From: G963676655 sp963676655
GTDB taxonomy: Bacteria; Verrucomicrobiota; Lentisphaeria; Victivallales; Victivallaceae
DNA length: 64,000 nucleotides
NCBI GenBank assembly: GCA_963676655.2
Contig: CAXXKX010000003.1
Location: 248,001-312,000 of the forward strand
Direction: 5' to 3'
Part shown: piece after piece, positions 43,253 to 53,800 of the stretch
Layout of the letters: the number at the start of each line of letters is the position of its first letter
Numbering within the stretch: the stretch's first letter is position 1
Notes under the pieces: model-generated
Database searches by the model: none
Seen by the model: only the letters and a program-made list of their open reading frames with translations
Told to the model about the DNA's origin: nothing
Program-made: the position numbers and the translations under genes

Positions 43253-45673
43253 ATGAAACCATTAGGAGTTTTGTCATGTGTTTTAACTTTTTTTGCAGCA
43301 TCTCCCCAGCTGGTTTCTGCAAATTTTGAACTGATAGTAAACAAAAATCCGGCTGCTGCGGTAATTATTCCTGCCGGGTCTTCAGAAAAGCTGAAAGCTG
43401 ATGTTGAATATCTTAATGAAGCCTTGTTCAGAATTGCCAAAGTTTCTTTACCTGTAAGGAAAAAGAGCATAAAGGGCGAAAAAAAAATTATCTTCGATGT
43501 TTGCCCAATGACCCTGGCGGAAGACGATAAATTCTTTATAGAGTTCCCGAATGCCGAAACCATGAAAATAACATGTTCAAAACGTTCAAGCCGCTGGGCT
43601 ATAAATTTTTTATTGCAAAAATACTGTGGAGTTGTACCTCTTTGGAGAAGGGAGATATATTACCCTGAAGCTTCGAAAGTAACAATACCGATAGAGCGGG
43701 TTGAACAAAACTCTTCCTTCACTTTGCGTCGGGATTTCCAAAACGCCTATGTCACGGAATTATTTGATGGCCTTAACGGGAAGGCTGAATTCCCATTCGT
43801 CCACAGCATGGTAATGGATGTTTTCCCCGCCGAAAAATATGCAAAAAATTACACTTGGCCAGAGGTCATAATGCCCGTCATAAAAGGGAAAAAAGTCTGG
43901 CCGCCCAAACTCAAGCCGGGAACATTTAAAGATCCTGCCAGAGTTAAGTTTCAGCTCCGTGTTCAATGCAATAAGAAATGGAATCCTTGTTTCAGCAATC
44001 CCGCCACACTCGATATAGCGGTTAAGAATATTCTGGAAATACTGGCTAAAAATCCGGACAAAAAGGTCATAAACATGGATGTAAATGATGGTCCTAATTA
44101 TTGCGAATGCCCGGTCTGCCGGAAAGCAGTCGGCAATAAAGTAAGCGTGACCGGAACCGGGCATCGGGATTATTCCAGCCTTTATTGGGGCTGGGTCAAC
44201 AAAGTAGCCGAGCAAGTTACCAGAAAATATCCCGATGTTTATTTCAGCGGGATAGCTTACCGGGAAGTAGTTAACCCTCCAGGCTTCAAACTGCATCCTA
44301 ATGTTGTGCCAGTCCTGTGCCGGGATATATATGCCGCAATTGATGGCAAAGTTGCTAAAACTCTTGACAAATGGATCACCGCATGGCAGAAGGATGCGAC
44401 ACAGCTGGGCTACTATGATTACGCTTACGGTACCTTATTTTACCTTATTCCACGGATATATTATACTCATCATGCGAATTATATGAAATATTTGTATAAT
44501 CACAGCTTCCGTTCGATATACTTTGAATCATGGCCAAATGAGGCTGCTGCTGAAGGACCGAAGTTCAATATAATGATGAAATTGGCCTGGAACATTAATG
44601 ATAATGTTGAACAAATAATCAATGAGTGGTGCGTCGCGGCAGTCGGACCTGAATCAGCGCCTTATCTCCGGGAGTATTATCGCTTTTGGGAAAATTATTG
44701 GATGGGCAAGGATATTCGTCGCACCAAATGGTTCCAATCCAAAAATGCAACCTATTTGTCCCTCGGCGAAATTGCCGGTTCTCATACTTTTGCATTGAAG
44801 AAAGGCGACATGGAAAAATGCCGTAGACTAATGGAAAAAGTAGTTGAAAACGCAAAAGGCAAAGACTGGAAACGAAGGGCAAAATATATAAAAATGCTTT
44901 TTGATTTGAGCTATTTCGCGACCAAAGCATTATTTTCTGAAATTATTAATCCGGAAGGGAAACTTGAATCTCAGGCAGACGCTCTCGCAATGATCAAGGC
45001 TGCTCCTGCAGCAGTCAAAGCCGCTGAACAGCTTAAATATATGCCTCGAGCGAAATTCCTCTGCAACGGTTTAGAATTACTTCCTTACCTTGCAAATAAC
45101 ATGGGTGCTCTGATCCCGTTTATTAAAGACAAAAAAGTAAAAACGGCATTAATTAATCTGGCCCAGGACAAAAGTATGCCGCCACTGCTGAAAGGCTCGT
45201 TTAAAATGTGGCTGGGAGAACCGATGAACAATTTGATAAAAAACGGTTCGTTCGAAAACGATACCGGCTTACCGGAAGGAAATTTTTCACATTCCAAAGA
45301 GTATAAATATTCTGGAACCAGATCAATTAAAATGGGTAATGGTCGGATTAAGTGGCGAATTCCGGTCGAACCAACTAAAACCTATCTTTTTGCGATAAGA
45401 GTTTTTGTCCCGAAAAATAGTGCTGAAGGCTTGTTTGGATTCAGGTTAGCCCCTGGATTTAAAGCTCAAAACTCCACACTTTATCTTCAACCATTGAATC
45501 GCATTACAGCTGGCACATGGAATTTGTTTAGTGCCGTAATGGAAATTCCTGGTAAACGTTCTTATTGTCCTCCATCAAATCGCCTTGACGTTCTCCTGAT
45601 GTTCAGTAACTTTGAACCAGGTGAAAGTGCATATATTGACGACATGGCTTTGATCTGTCTTGATAATATTTAG
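43253..45673 (+). CDS. DUF4838-type secreted protein with C-terminal carbohydrate-binding-like domain
   Basis: 806 residues with a signal peptide (cut near VSA-NF). Residues 25-150 form a GH20b/alpha-glucuronidase-like N-terminal domain. The central barrel shows the DUF4838 pattern: MDVNDGPNYCECPVCRKA near residue 283, YSSLYWGWVNKVAEQV, PNVVPVLCRD and YFESWPN. The last 150 residues are a CBM4/9-like sandwich (NLIKNGSFEN...YIDDMALI). The biochemical role of DUF4838 is not established; barrel and context suggest a glycoside hydrolase. A GAGGA site precedes the start. It is the last gene before the right island boundary. Confidence 0.8.
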   Translation: MKPLGVLSCVLTFFAASPQLVSANFELIVNKNPAAAVIIPAGSSEKLKADVEYLNEALFRIAKVSLPVRKKSIKGEKKIIFDVCPMTLAEDDKFFIEFPNAETMKITCSKRSSRWAINFLLQKYCGVVPLWRREIYYPEASKVTIPIERVEQNSSFTLRRDFQNAYVTELFDGLNGKAEFPFVHSMVMDVFPAEKYAKNYTWPEVIMPVIKGKKVWPPKLKPGTFKDPARVKFQLRVQCNKKWNPCFSNPATLDIAVKNILEILAKNPDKKVINMDVNDGPNYCECPVCRKAVGNKVSVTGTGHRDYSSLYWGWVNKVAEQVTRKYPDVYFSGIAYREVVNPPGFKLHPNVVPVLCRDIYAAIDGKVAKTLDKWITAWQKDATQLGYYDYAYGTLFYLIPRIYYTHHANYMKYLYNHSFRSIYFESWPNEAAAEGPKFNIMMKLAWNINDNVEQIINEWCVAAVGPESAPYLREYYRFWENYWMGKDIRRTKWFQSKNATYLSLGEIAGSHTFALKKGDMEKCRRLMEKVVENAKGKDWKRRAKYIKMLFDLSYFATKALFSEIINPEGKLESQADALAMIKAAPAAVKAAEQLKYMPRAKFLCNGLELLPYLANNMGALIPFIKDKKVKTALINLAQDKSMPPLLKGSFKMWLGEPMNNLIKNGSFENDTGLPEGNFSHSKEYKYSGTRSIKMGNGRIKWRIPVEPTKTYLFAIRVFVPKNSAEGLFGFRLAPGFKAQNSTLYLQPLNRITAGTWNLFSAVMEIPGKRSYCPPSNRLDVLLMFSNFEPGESAYIDDMALICLDNI

Positions 45674-45706
45674 TCGACACTGAAAAGGTTTTTTTCAGCG
45701 TCGACT
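45672..45706. terminator. Strong hairpin after the DUF4838 gene
   Basis: AGTCGACACTGAAAA pairs with TTTTCAGCGTCGACT with one mismatch. The stem itself supplies A and T runs, so it could terminate in both directions. Confidence 0.6.
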
Positions 45707-45797
45707 GAAACAATGTTTTACTTTTTTTTGACATAAACGCACCGTTGATACAAATGAATTATTTTGAGCGTAAAACCATGCTCTCGTAATTAGTGTA

Positions 45798-45827
45798 TCA
45801 GCGGTTCGATTCCGCTCATTGGCTCCA
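45798..45827 (+). repeat. Right attachment repeat (tRNA-Thr 3' fragment)
   Basis: 30 bp identical to the 3' end of the tRNA-Thr gene, including the T arm, the acceptor strand and CCA. CTCGTAAT at 45783-45790 also matches the anticodon loop. No acceptor 5' strand or D arm is present, so it is an attachment remnant and not a gene. Confidence 0.9.
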
Positions 45828-45871
45828 TTTTAAATTACCGCAAACAAACATCTTTAAGTCCAAGTTCACTA

Positions 45872-46525
45872 TCATTTAATTTGTTCCACGCTGAGATCGC
45901 GCATATATATTGTGCCTTGGGCTCCGGCGAGTCCCAAGAGCAGAGTAACCTTGGTGCAGCCCAAAGGAATTGACGCTTTGAAAGAGGCCTTCAACCAGTC
46001 GAAATCACCGGTCAGAGATTTGGCGGCGGGCCAATAACTTTTGCCGTCAACTTTGTAGAAAAGTCCCACTCTTGAACCTCCGTTGCGACGTGTCGCCTTG
46101 ATCTGTTCGCCCTTGATCCAGCATGAAAAAAGCAAAGTGCTGTTTTCCGGAACGTTTAAAACTGTTCTGACACATCCCGCGCCTGGTGCCTTTAATTCAA
46201 ACACTTTGCGTCCATTTTGCGTTGCCAGGAGCGGTTCTCCTTTTATCCCTTTGAATCCTTTCAGGGAATCGAGCGGGTTTTTATAAAGAACTTCTATCTT
46301 CTTTGCTTTTTTTGTTTTTGGTGCCTTTGACGGATCAAGAGTAACCTGCGCCGCGGTTTTCAGGGTTTCAATGGTCTTTAAGAGTTTCTGGTTTTCATCT
46401 TTCAATGCGATCAGAGTTTGTCTTTCCTGTTCGACGCTTCTCTGTGCCTGCTGAAATATTTCCAGCTCGTCCGCCGAAGCGCTTACTGTAAGGATAATAC
46501 AACTTGATATTATAATCTTTTTCAT
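45872..46525 (-). CDS. Small secreted coiled-coil and carbohydrate-binding-like protein
   Basis: 217 residues: a signal peptide (cut near SASA-DE), a coiled coil of about 40 residues (QRSVEQERQTLIALKDENQ...), a Thr/Lys-rich linker and a CBM4/9-like jelly roll (NSTLLFSCWIKGEQ..., final GTIYMRDLSVEQIK). There is no catalytic domain. AAAGGA lies upstream of the start. The coiled coil could make it oligomeric. It is the first gene outside the right island boundary. Confidence 0.75.
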   Translation of the reverse strand: MKKIIISSCIILTVSASADELEIFQQAQRSVEQERQTLIALKDENQKLLKTIETLKTAAQVTLDPSKAPKTKKAKKIEVLYKNPLDSLKGFKGIKGEPLLATQNGRKVFELKAPGAGCVRTVLNVPENSTLLFSCWIKGEQIKATRRNGGSRVGLFYKVDGKSYWPAAKSLTGDFDWLKASFKASIPLGCTKVTLLLGLAGAQGTIYMRDLSVEQIK

Positions 46526-46690
46526 GGCTTTTCCTTTCCACTAATCAGGTTCTGGTCAATTCTTCCATTTTAAATTATATATTTTATTGATTATTAAATG
46601 TTTATCACAAAACAAGCATCTCCCCTGTTTTACGCAAAATATTAAATCAGAAAAGCATAAGTCATAAATATTCAGAGATGCTGCCAACCT

Positions 46691-46861
46691 TTTTGGAATG
46701 CGGTTAGATTTAACCGCTTTGGCACGGGAATTAGCACGCCGCTTAATGGTGTTCTGCAACCTGATTGCAGTCGTTGCGGCCATGGCAAATTGGCCATGGT
46801 ACACCTCCAATGATTGTCGAGTACCAACCTCAAAGCGGTTAAATCTAACCGCATTCCAAAA
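46691..46861. repeat. 171-bp palindromic element, copy A
   Basis: Perfect 31-bp terminal inverted repeats (46691-46721 and 46831-46861). Each repeat itself contains a hairpin, GCGGTTA-GATT-TAACCGC and its complement. Inside are the hairpin CTGCAA/TTGCAG and the palindrome CCATGGC...GCCATGG. Flanking DNA on both sides, out to about 46600 and 46930, also resembles that of copy B. It fills most of the gap before the GH2-like gene; I see no gene in it. Confidence 0.85.
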
Positions 46862-47006
46862 GACTTGTGAGTTTTTAGATGATTAATCGACACATATATA
46901 CTTTTCTGATTTTCAAACAACGGAAAAACAATATTTTTTGTTATACCGTTTTTCATAATTTTATAATTTGGCACCCTCACTTTTCATAAAAGATTTGACA
47001 ATTCCA

Positions 47007-50000
47007 TTAATTATTCAACGATATGGTCTTGATATGGCTGAACCCGGGCTGCGAAGCAAATTTTCGCGTGCCGGAAAGATCGACCTTTTTCTTTTTTCCG
47101 TCAGCTTCAAATTCATATATTCCTTTGCCTTTCAGCTTAAACCAGGCCCGGCCATTAGCGTCGGCCCGAACCCCCATACGGCGTCCGTCGCTAAGCGTGG
47201 TATAAACATCGGCATACGGCTTGACAACTATAATCACCTCGGCTATCTGCGGATCAGCCAGCGGAGGCTGCGGAATCAATGAGTCGCGATAGGCGTCATT
47301 GACCGCATTGCGGACATGAGACGGATATTTATCGCTACTCCAATTTATGCCTCTATAGCCGAATCCATTAATTTCGTTGCGTTGGAACTCAGGATGGATG
47401 TCGCTGCCGGAATCGGAAGGCCAGTTGACGCGGATAAATGGATATTCATTGACAGGGTGTCCTTTATGCCAATTTTCCGAACGCTTTTTCCAGTCTTTTT
47501 TAGGCAATTCAATTACTCCCCACGGCGAACCGCTGCCATCCGGTTTAAGTTCAACAAATCCGTCAAGGCTGAGCCCCATATATATTACGGCAGGAATGCC
47601 GAGTTCGCGATAAAGTTTTACTGTATTACGCACCCTCTCAGCTTTTTTCCTAACGCGGACGGGTTCCGCCCCGGGCCATCCTCCCCAACAATAAGAACAG
47701 TACAACGTTTCGCCGAAGAGCGCGGGACGGTATTCAAACTTCCGCTGCCAGTCATAGACAAACCAATCCTTGTGATATTCCGGATAATGAACATTGGCTG
47801 GAGTATCGGCCCGGAATTTGTAATGACTGGAATCATATGTACATGAATCACCGTCACGCGTAACAACCAGCCCGGGGTCAAGCGACTTCATATATCCATA
47901 ATAACTGTCGGCAATGCCATCGACGATCCGGTTGCGTTTTTCCAGTCCCCGTGAGTAGCAACCCGGAGTCATCAACTCGTTGTCGATTGACCAGATAAGC
48001 ACACTGGGATGATTGCGCATCAGGCGATGCCACCGGCGGTAATTTTGCAGATTGAATTTGTGGTATTCGCTTTGCATGAATTTCTCAGCCGAACCGAATT
48101 CTTTTACCAGGGACGAGTTCTTCTTCCGGGAAAAATCCCCCTGCGGATACAGCTGGGTGATAATGAACATACCGTAACGGTCCGCGCTGTCAACCACGGA
48201 CGGGCGGGTATGACATGAAGAGTCGTGCAGCCTGAGGATATTGATGTTGTCGTGGCGCAGGAGCGGAAATATTACATCCCGCACTTTATTAACCGCAAAT
48301 GTCCCTACTCCCAGGTCCCCCTGCAGCAGAATGCGTTTCCCGTTATAGAAAAAATCGACTCCATGAATCCAGAATTCCCGGAAACCAAATGTATCGACTT
48401 TGCGGTCGACAAGTTTCCCGTCAATATAAAGATCACTCACCAGGTTATACAGATAAGGATTTTCCAGCGAGTACAAAACCGGATCGCGCCATTTCGCGTC
48501 ATTTTCTATCGTTGTGACGCAATCAGGCTTGAGTTTTCCTTTTTGTTCAGGAAAACGGAACTTTATCCGGTCGTTATGGACCGCGTATTGACGCAGAACG
48601 AACGGAAGAGTCCGTTTTCCGGTATTATTGATCTCGGTAATTCTTTGCAAAGACGCTTTGCGCCATGAAGGCTTGATCCAGACGTCAGCCACATATACCG
48701 GATTGCGGGACTCGAGCCGCAAGTCTCCCACGATGCCGTAGCAGTGCGCCTCCGGCCCCTTGATCAGAGGATTAACCTTATAGTCAATCCTTAACTTGTT
48801 CATGCCTTTCTTCAGGTTTTTCATTTTAATTTCAACCAGGCCGATCGTCCCGGAATACTTCCCGCACAGCGTTCCATTACAATAGATTTCGGCACTCCCG
48901 ATAATATTATCGCAGACAAAATAATAGTCGGAAGTAAGGTTGTCTATCTTGAAATCCTGTTCAAAAGAGACTTGCTTCGAGCAAAGGAGATCATTAAACT
49001 TAAAGTCCTCATATCCGGGTAATGGTATAAAACTACCGCGAAAACCCTTTTTGCGATCATAATAAGAGTCATCAGGATAATGCCATGACTTAAAATATCC
49101 CCCGAACATATTATGCGGCAGGCGGAGTGAACTTGTCAACTTATCCGAACTTTTTCCCGCGCGCCATACCCCATTGAGGAGCAGGGAAGAACGTAATCCG
49201 GGTGCAGCAGTAAGCTTTTCATCAATAGATGACGGAGCATTTTCAGCGGCTGCATTACGCTGTTTTGCATAATTATCCCCTGCACGTTTTCTTGCAAGAA
49301 CCAACTCTTTTTTTACCTTTTCCAGATGTGATTTATTTTTGGCAATTTCCGTCTTTAAAAGAGCCTGCTCCCGCTTTATTTTTTGTATTTCTTTTAATAG
49401 AAAACCACACTCTTTTTTCAGCTTGGATCGTGAGTATACCTGAAAAGAACGGGACAGTTCCGCTTTTTCCCTGCCGTTTACATCGAATACCCGGCAACAG
49501 AGTTTTATTGTACCCGGACGTAACGGTAATTCCAGGTTCCATACTTGATTATTTTTCAGTTTCGTGTGTTTATTTCCCATTTTCAGCGTATAGGTTTGCT
49601 GATCCGGGGCGAAAAAACGCATGCCGATCTTTAGTTTTTCAGCATCGGCATAAATCGTTCCTTCGGGGAGCTTGAAACTGGCCGCATATCCGTTGTCATA
49701 ACACTCCGCGCCTAATTTCCTGGCCGGGGAATCGGTATAAAGTTTTACATTGTCCAGTTTTGTCCCATCGGGTTTCTGCAGCGCCAGACAGAATCCGCAG
49801 TTGAAAAGGCGGTCAACAACCTTGAAAAGCAGCAGATTAAGGCCACGCTTGAGTTTTGCTTTGTAAATATAACGCGGCCTTGCATCCTGACTGGTCTGCG
49901 AACGGCCAATTTGTTTTCCGTTCAAATAGAGTTTGTGGTCATCATCACTGCCCAGTTTTATCTGTATATCCTGTTCTTGCGGGGATTCAATATAGCAGGC

Positions 50001-50414
50001 CGCATAAAAAGCAAAATGATCTTTGATCGGGGGAAAAACATTGTCCATGACAATTTTACGCGGATTCGCAAAATTCATTTCCTTCCATTCGGAAACCAAG
50101 TCACGAGTATGGCGCACTCCCCACTCATTAGTTACATCCAACGCGACTATCATTTTTGATTCATCCGCAAGAAAAACACTTTTATATTTTTTTCCGGACG
50201 CAGGTTGTACTTTTGCCTCTCCTCCGAGGAAATCAAAATCCAGCCCGGTCCCGAAGTCTTTTCCTTTTACTTCATAACTGGGAAAAGGACCGCAAATCAA
50301 CCAGTTGGAGATGAACCCCTCATTGTCCGATGGGTGCGAATCCGCCGCTTTGCATAACATCGAACAGAAGATAAAGAGCAGCACTGAAAAAAGCTTGAAT
50401 AATAAATTCATCAT
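47007..50414 (-). CDS. GH2-like beta-glycosidase with N-terminal coiled coil
   Basis: About 1135 residues. A signal peptide (LLFKLFSVLLFIFCSMLCKA) is followed by a PA14/sugar-binding-like sandwich (YLNGKQIGRS...) and a coiled coil at about residues 330-385. GH2 domains then follow: jelly roll (EIYCNGTLCGKYSG), Ig-like domain and barrel (ILRLHDSSCH, LIWSIDNELM). The Glu of DNE near residue 812 is the likely acid/base. A Glu in LFGETLYC near residue 901 is the likely nucleophile. It is an extracytoplasmic exo-beta-glycosidase (galactosidase-, glucuronidase- or mannosidase-like). Start at 50414 with AAGGAA. Two 171-bp elements bracket it. Confidence 0.85.
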   Translation of the reverse strand: MMNLLFKLFSVLLFIFCSMLCKAADSHPSDNEGFISNWLICGPFPSYEVKGKDFGTGLDFDFLGGEAKVQPASGKKYKSVFLADESKMIVALDVTNEWGVRHTRDLVSEWKEMNFANPRKIVMDNVFPPIKDHFAFYAACYIESPQEQDIQIKLGSDDDHKLYLNGKQIGRSQTSQDARPRYIYKAKLKRGLNLLLFKVVDRLFNCGFCLALQKPDGTKLDNVKLYTDSPARKLGAECYDNGYAASFKLPEGTIYADAEKLKIGMRFFAPDQQTYTLKMGNKHTKLKNNQVWNLELPLRPGTIKLCCRVFDVNGREKAELSRSFQVYSRSKLKKECGFLLKEIQKIKREQALLKTEIAKNKSHLEKVKKELVLARKRAGDNYAKQRNAAAENAPSSIDEKLTAAPGLRSSLLLNGVWRAGKSSDKLTSSLRLPHNMFGGYFKSWHYPDDSYYDRKKGFRGSFIPLPGYEDFKFNDLLCSKQVSFEQDFKIDNLTSDYYFVCDNIIGSAEIYCNGTLCGKYSGTIGLVEIKMKNLKKGMNKLRIDYKVNPLIKGPEAHCYGIVGDLRLESRNPVYVADVWIKPSWRKASLQRITEINNTGKRTLPFVLRQYAVHNDRIKFRFPEQKGKLKPDCVTTIENDAKWRDPVLYSLENPYLYNLVSDLYIDGKLVDRKVDTFGFREFWIHGVDFFYNGKRILLQGDLGVGTFAVNKVRDVIFPLLRHDNINILRLHDSSCHTRPSVVDSADRYGMFIITQLYPQGDFSRKKNSSLVKEFGSAEKFMQSEYHKFNLQNYRRWHRLMRNHPSVLIWSIDNELMTPGCYSRGLEKRNRIVDGIADSYYGYMKSLDPGLVVTRDGDSCTYDSSHYKFRADTPANVHYPEYHKDWFVYDWQRKFEYRPALFGETLYCSYCWGGWPGAEPVRVRKKAERVRNTVKLYRELGIPAVIYMGLSLDGFVELKPDGSGSPWGVIELPKKDWKKRSENWHKGHPVNEYPFIRVNWPSDSGSDIHPEFQRNEINGFGYRGINWSSDKYPSHVRNAVNDAYRDSLIPQPPLADPQIAEVIIVVKPYADVYTTLSDGRRMGVRADANGRAWFKLKGKGIYEFEADGKKKKVDLSGTRKFASQPGFSHIKTISLNN

Positions 50415-50572
50415 TGTATTCCTTAAGTTTGTGTGGCTGTATCTAAAAACCTTCAACAACCAGCATAGTATATTTACAATCAATCGCTTATCACAAAAAG
50501 GCAATTCCCTTCTGTTTTTGCGCAAAAAATTAAATCAGAAAAACATCAGTCAAATGTGTATGGCATCGACAA

Positions 50573-50743
50573 TTTTGGAGTGCGGCTTGATTAAGCCGCT
50601 TTGGCACGGCGGTCTGCAAGCCTCGCAAAGATGTTCCGCGACTTTGTCGCGACCGATGCGGCCATGGCAAATTTGCCATGGTACTCCTCCAATGATTGTC
50701 GAGTACCAACCTCAAAGCGGCTTAATCAAGCCGCACTCCAAAA
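50573..50743. repeat. 171-bp palindromic element, copy B
   Basis: Perfect 31-bp terminal inverted repeats (50573-50603 and 50713-50743). Length, orientation and inner layout are the same as in copy A. Stem bases differ but pair: GCGGCTT-GATT-AAGCCGC instead of GCGGTTA-GATT-TAACCGC, and CGCGAC/GTCGCG instead of CTGCAA/TTGCAG. The segment from GCGGCCATGG to the right terminal repeat is nearly unchanged. It lies between the GH2-like gene and the 1318-aa gene. Confidence 0.85.
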
Positions 50744-50865
50744 GGCCTGTGTTTTTTATGCCTGGTTGAAACATATATTCTTTTCGGATTTTCAAACAAC
50801 ACGGAAAAGTAGTGCGCGGTTAACCACCTACCGTTAATTATTTGATCCGGGAGAAATTAGAATTA

Positions 50866-53800
50866 TTATTTTGTCTTGAAATGGATGACAATGTCATCGT
50901 CACGGTTTGGACGCAGCGGTATTTTGATGCGCCCCTGCCCGTCACGCTGGAATTGCGGTTCAACCGGGACCAAGGCACTTTCCAGAACCAATTCAGGATA
51001 TGCGCCGTTTTTCAGTTTAATCCGGACTGTTTTCGCGGTGTTATTCCAAAGAAAATCCTTCAGGTAAAGGTCCTTTGCCGTATGGATTTGAACCTTTCCA
51101 TACAACCGGTAAATTACCTGACTTACATCCGTAACCAGCGTCATTCCGGGCCAATCTCTTGAGCGTTTGGTAATGTTCGCTTCCTGGTTCATATAAGAGT
51201 TCATAATCATCTTGAGTTTTTCGTCGCTTATGTTGGAAGCCTGGGCAATAATATTCAACATATCCGGCTGCAACCTGAACTGACCTTTTTTGTCCAGCAT
51301 ACGCGGAAATACCTCTTTGTCAAAATAAGGGTTCATTCCAGCACCGAGATATTTTTTATACAAAAAGATCAAATCCTCAGGCACTCCCTGGGACATATCG
51401 TACAAATCAAGTCCCTGCGCCGTAAACCCCCGGGAGCGGTATCGTGCACCATCTTCGGCGAACCCGACACAGACCAATGCGTTATCGGGATACGGAATAA
51501 GGTTGTGCTTAATCGCGTATTTGCGGAAAGTAAAACGGGCCAAAGTCGGAACCATGCGCCGGGCTCCGCGATACAATGCCTGGGCTTCAAGCGCCTCGTC
51601 GCCGGATATTTGAGCTAATCTGGCCAATTTCATCATGGAACTGTATTCGCTGTTCAACATATCGATCGTCGCCGACTGCCCCGATTCCCGGCAATGACAG
51701 GCCAAATAGGCCCAGTCGTCACTGGACAGCAACAAAGTCGATACATGATCTATAAATTTGTTATTGGCAAGCACAAAATCACGTTGCCCGTAACGGTCGG
51801 CAAGGAATTGAAATACGCGAAGAATCATCATGGCCGTTTCATTCAGGTCCCCGTAATTCATGGCGGTACCGAAACCTTTAGCGTATTTTGAACTGTGGAT
51901 ATGACGGTTATTGAAATAGATCGGATACCTGATTCCGCTAAATGGTTCTTCGCGCCAGCGTTGCGCCGCCTTGTACTGATACAATTCAACTGCTTTGATC
52001 ATACGAGCTTTAACACGAGCTATCAGATTTGCGGTGTTTTCCTGCGTCAACGCATACGGTGCGGTCAGCGCCTGCGGCAAACCATGCAGCCAGCCGTGCA
52101 TATTTATGTTTAAACATTTGGGAAACTTCACGCCCTGAGGGTAAGCGGGGGTCCAGTCACTACATTTAACCCGGCCGCCAGCCGACCATTTAAGACCGTT
52201 GGCGAATACCACGTTGGCTTTGGCATAGATATCCGGACACTCATTTATCGCAGGTATCGCGGCAAGGACCGGAGCAGGCAATGGCAAACTCCACTCGACG
52301 GTGTCCGAGCCATTACGCGCGGCATAATTACCGTAACTGGTTACCAGCCCCCAATCGGTTACATCTTTCCCTTCAAAAAGCATCCCTTTGGTTAAATAGG
52401 CCAGCGGGGAAACCGGGGCGTACTTCGGAGCGTTTTGTAACCATTTTGAAGCAATATTCTTGTATGAATATGTAGTGCGAATATTAATTCTGCCGCTCTT
52501 CCGGTCGAGAGCAAACACCTCATTGGCGGCCACCGGAAAATTGAACGCCTTCGGGAACCAGAAAGAAATTCTTTTGACGACATCATCCGGAAGTCCGCTT
52601 TTCCAATTGCCGGCTTTAACCGGGGCTCTGCCGTACAACCACAAAGGGACCAGGACTCCAACACCGTTTCCATTCTTGAACGTCAGACCGGAAACAAGTT
52701 TGCCGACCCGGTTTACCAAAATTTTTTCAGGACACTTTTGCATGACCAGTAAAAGCGGATGATCGACGTTAGCGCCAAATAAAAGCATCCACGGCGCCGA
52801 CAGTTCCAGTTTAAGTTCGTTCGCTTTTTTCAGGTCAATAATTTCTATTTTACCGGCAACCGGAAACGCGGCATACTCCGCAATATTACTAAGAGTCATA
52901 TCGACGGATTTGACGAATATCTTCCAGCGGACTCCCGGAAAAGCCAAACTGGTATCAAAGCGCATTGTCGGGGAATCCTTTTCACTGATAACTCCCCCCT
53001 TACCAAGAAAGTTAATACGGTCCGCGACAAATTTCCTTGTTTCATTCCGACCTGCAAGAGCGGTTATTTCAGGACACGACCCGAAGCCTCCGGTCTGGCG
53101 GAGATTTTCAGTTATGATCCTGATCTGGTTTTGCTGACCGAAGCGGATAGCGGCAGCTGGAATTTTAAAGTTAATCGGGCGCATCCAGTAACGCGGCATA
53201 TCGGCGGTTATTTCTCCTATCTGCTGCCCGTTGACATATACTTTTGAAATATCATCGATCCCACCTTGAACGACAAAATAAATTGATTTCTCTTTCCACC
53301 CTGCCGGAATAACCTGGCTGGTAGTCAATTCAAACTTACCGGTGCGGTGCCATTTGTATTTAAAATTAACCTTTTTGGGGGCTTCTGGAGATGACTTCCC
53401 AAGATAACTGATATTCCAGTTTATCAACGAAGTTTTAGGGATCATTCGAGTGCTGAAACTGTATTCCTGCGCGCCATTGCCAACCGTTAAATCATTATCA
53501 ATCGTCTCGGTCAACAGGCCGTCTCCAAGCGCAAAACCGAAGCGTCCAAAGTTATTGTGCCCTGCCCCCGTATAATAGCCATCAACAGGTTTAATCGGTT
53601 CCTTATCTAACTCCTGCAGTTTTCGTCCACTCAATTTGGACAATGCCCTGATGAAAAAAGCGTCATAAGCCTTTTTGCGTTTGATCAGGTTCACCCCTAT
53701 CCCTAAACTTGAATACAAGACTTTACCCTTTCCAAAATGCCCCTCCAGAATGACTGGTTCTCTTTTGTCGGTAGTCAGTAAAGTAGTGCTGCCAGAACCG

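Larger units (their letters stand above)
19456..45827. mobile_element. Probable genomic island in tRNA-Thr
   Basis: The island lies between two copies of a 30-bp direct repeat, one being the 3' end of an intact tRNA gene. That is the classic footprint of tyrosine-recombinase integration. Interior sequence is visibly more AT-rich than the left flank. It encodes a self-contained set of glycan importer, glycosidases, regulators and metabolic enzymes. No intact integrase, plasmid or conjugation gene is seen; a coding remnant sits next to the tRNA where an integrase would normally be. The island is probably old and immobilised. Confidence 0.75.

Noticed and set aside
45798..45827. A second tRNA-Thr gene
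   Set aside because: Only the T arm, acceptor 3' strand and CCA are present; the 5' half is missing. It is an attachment remnant.
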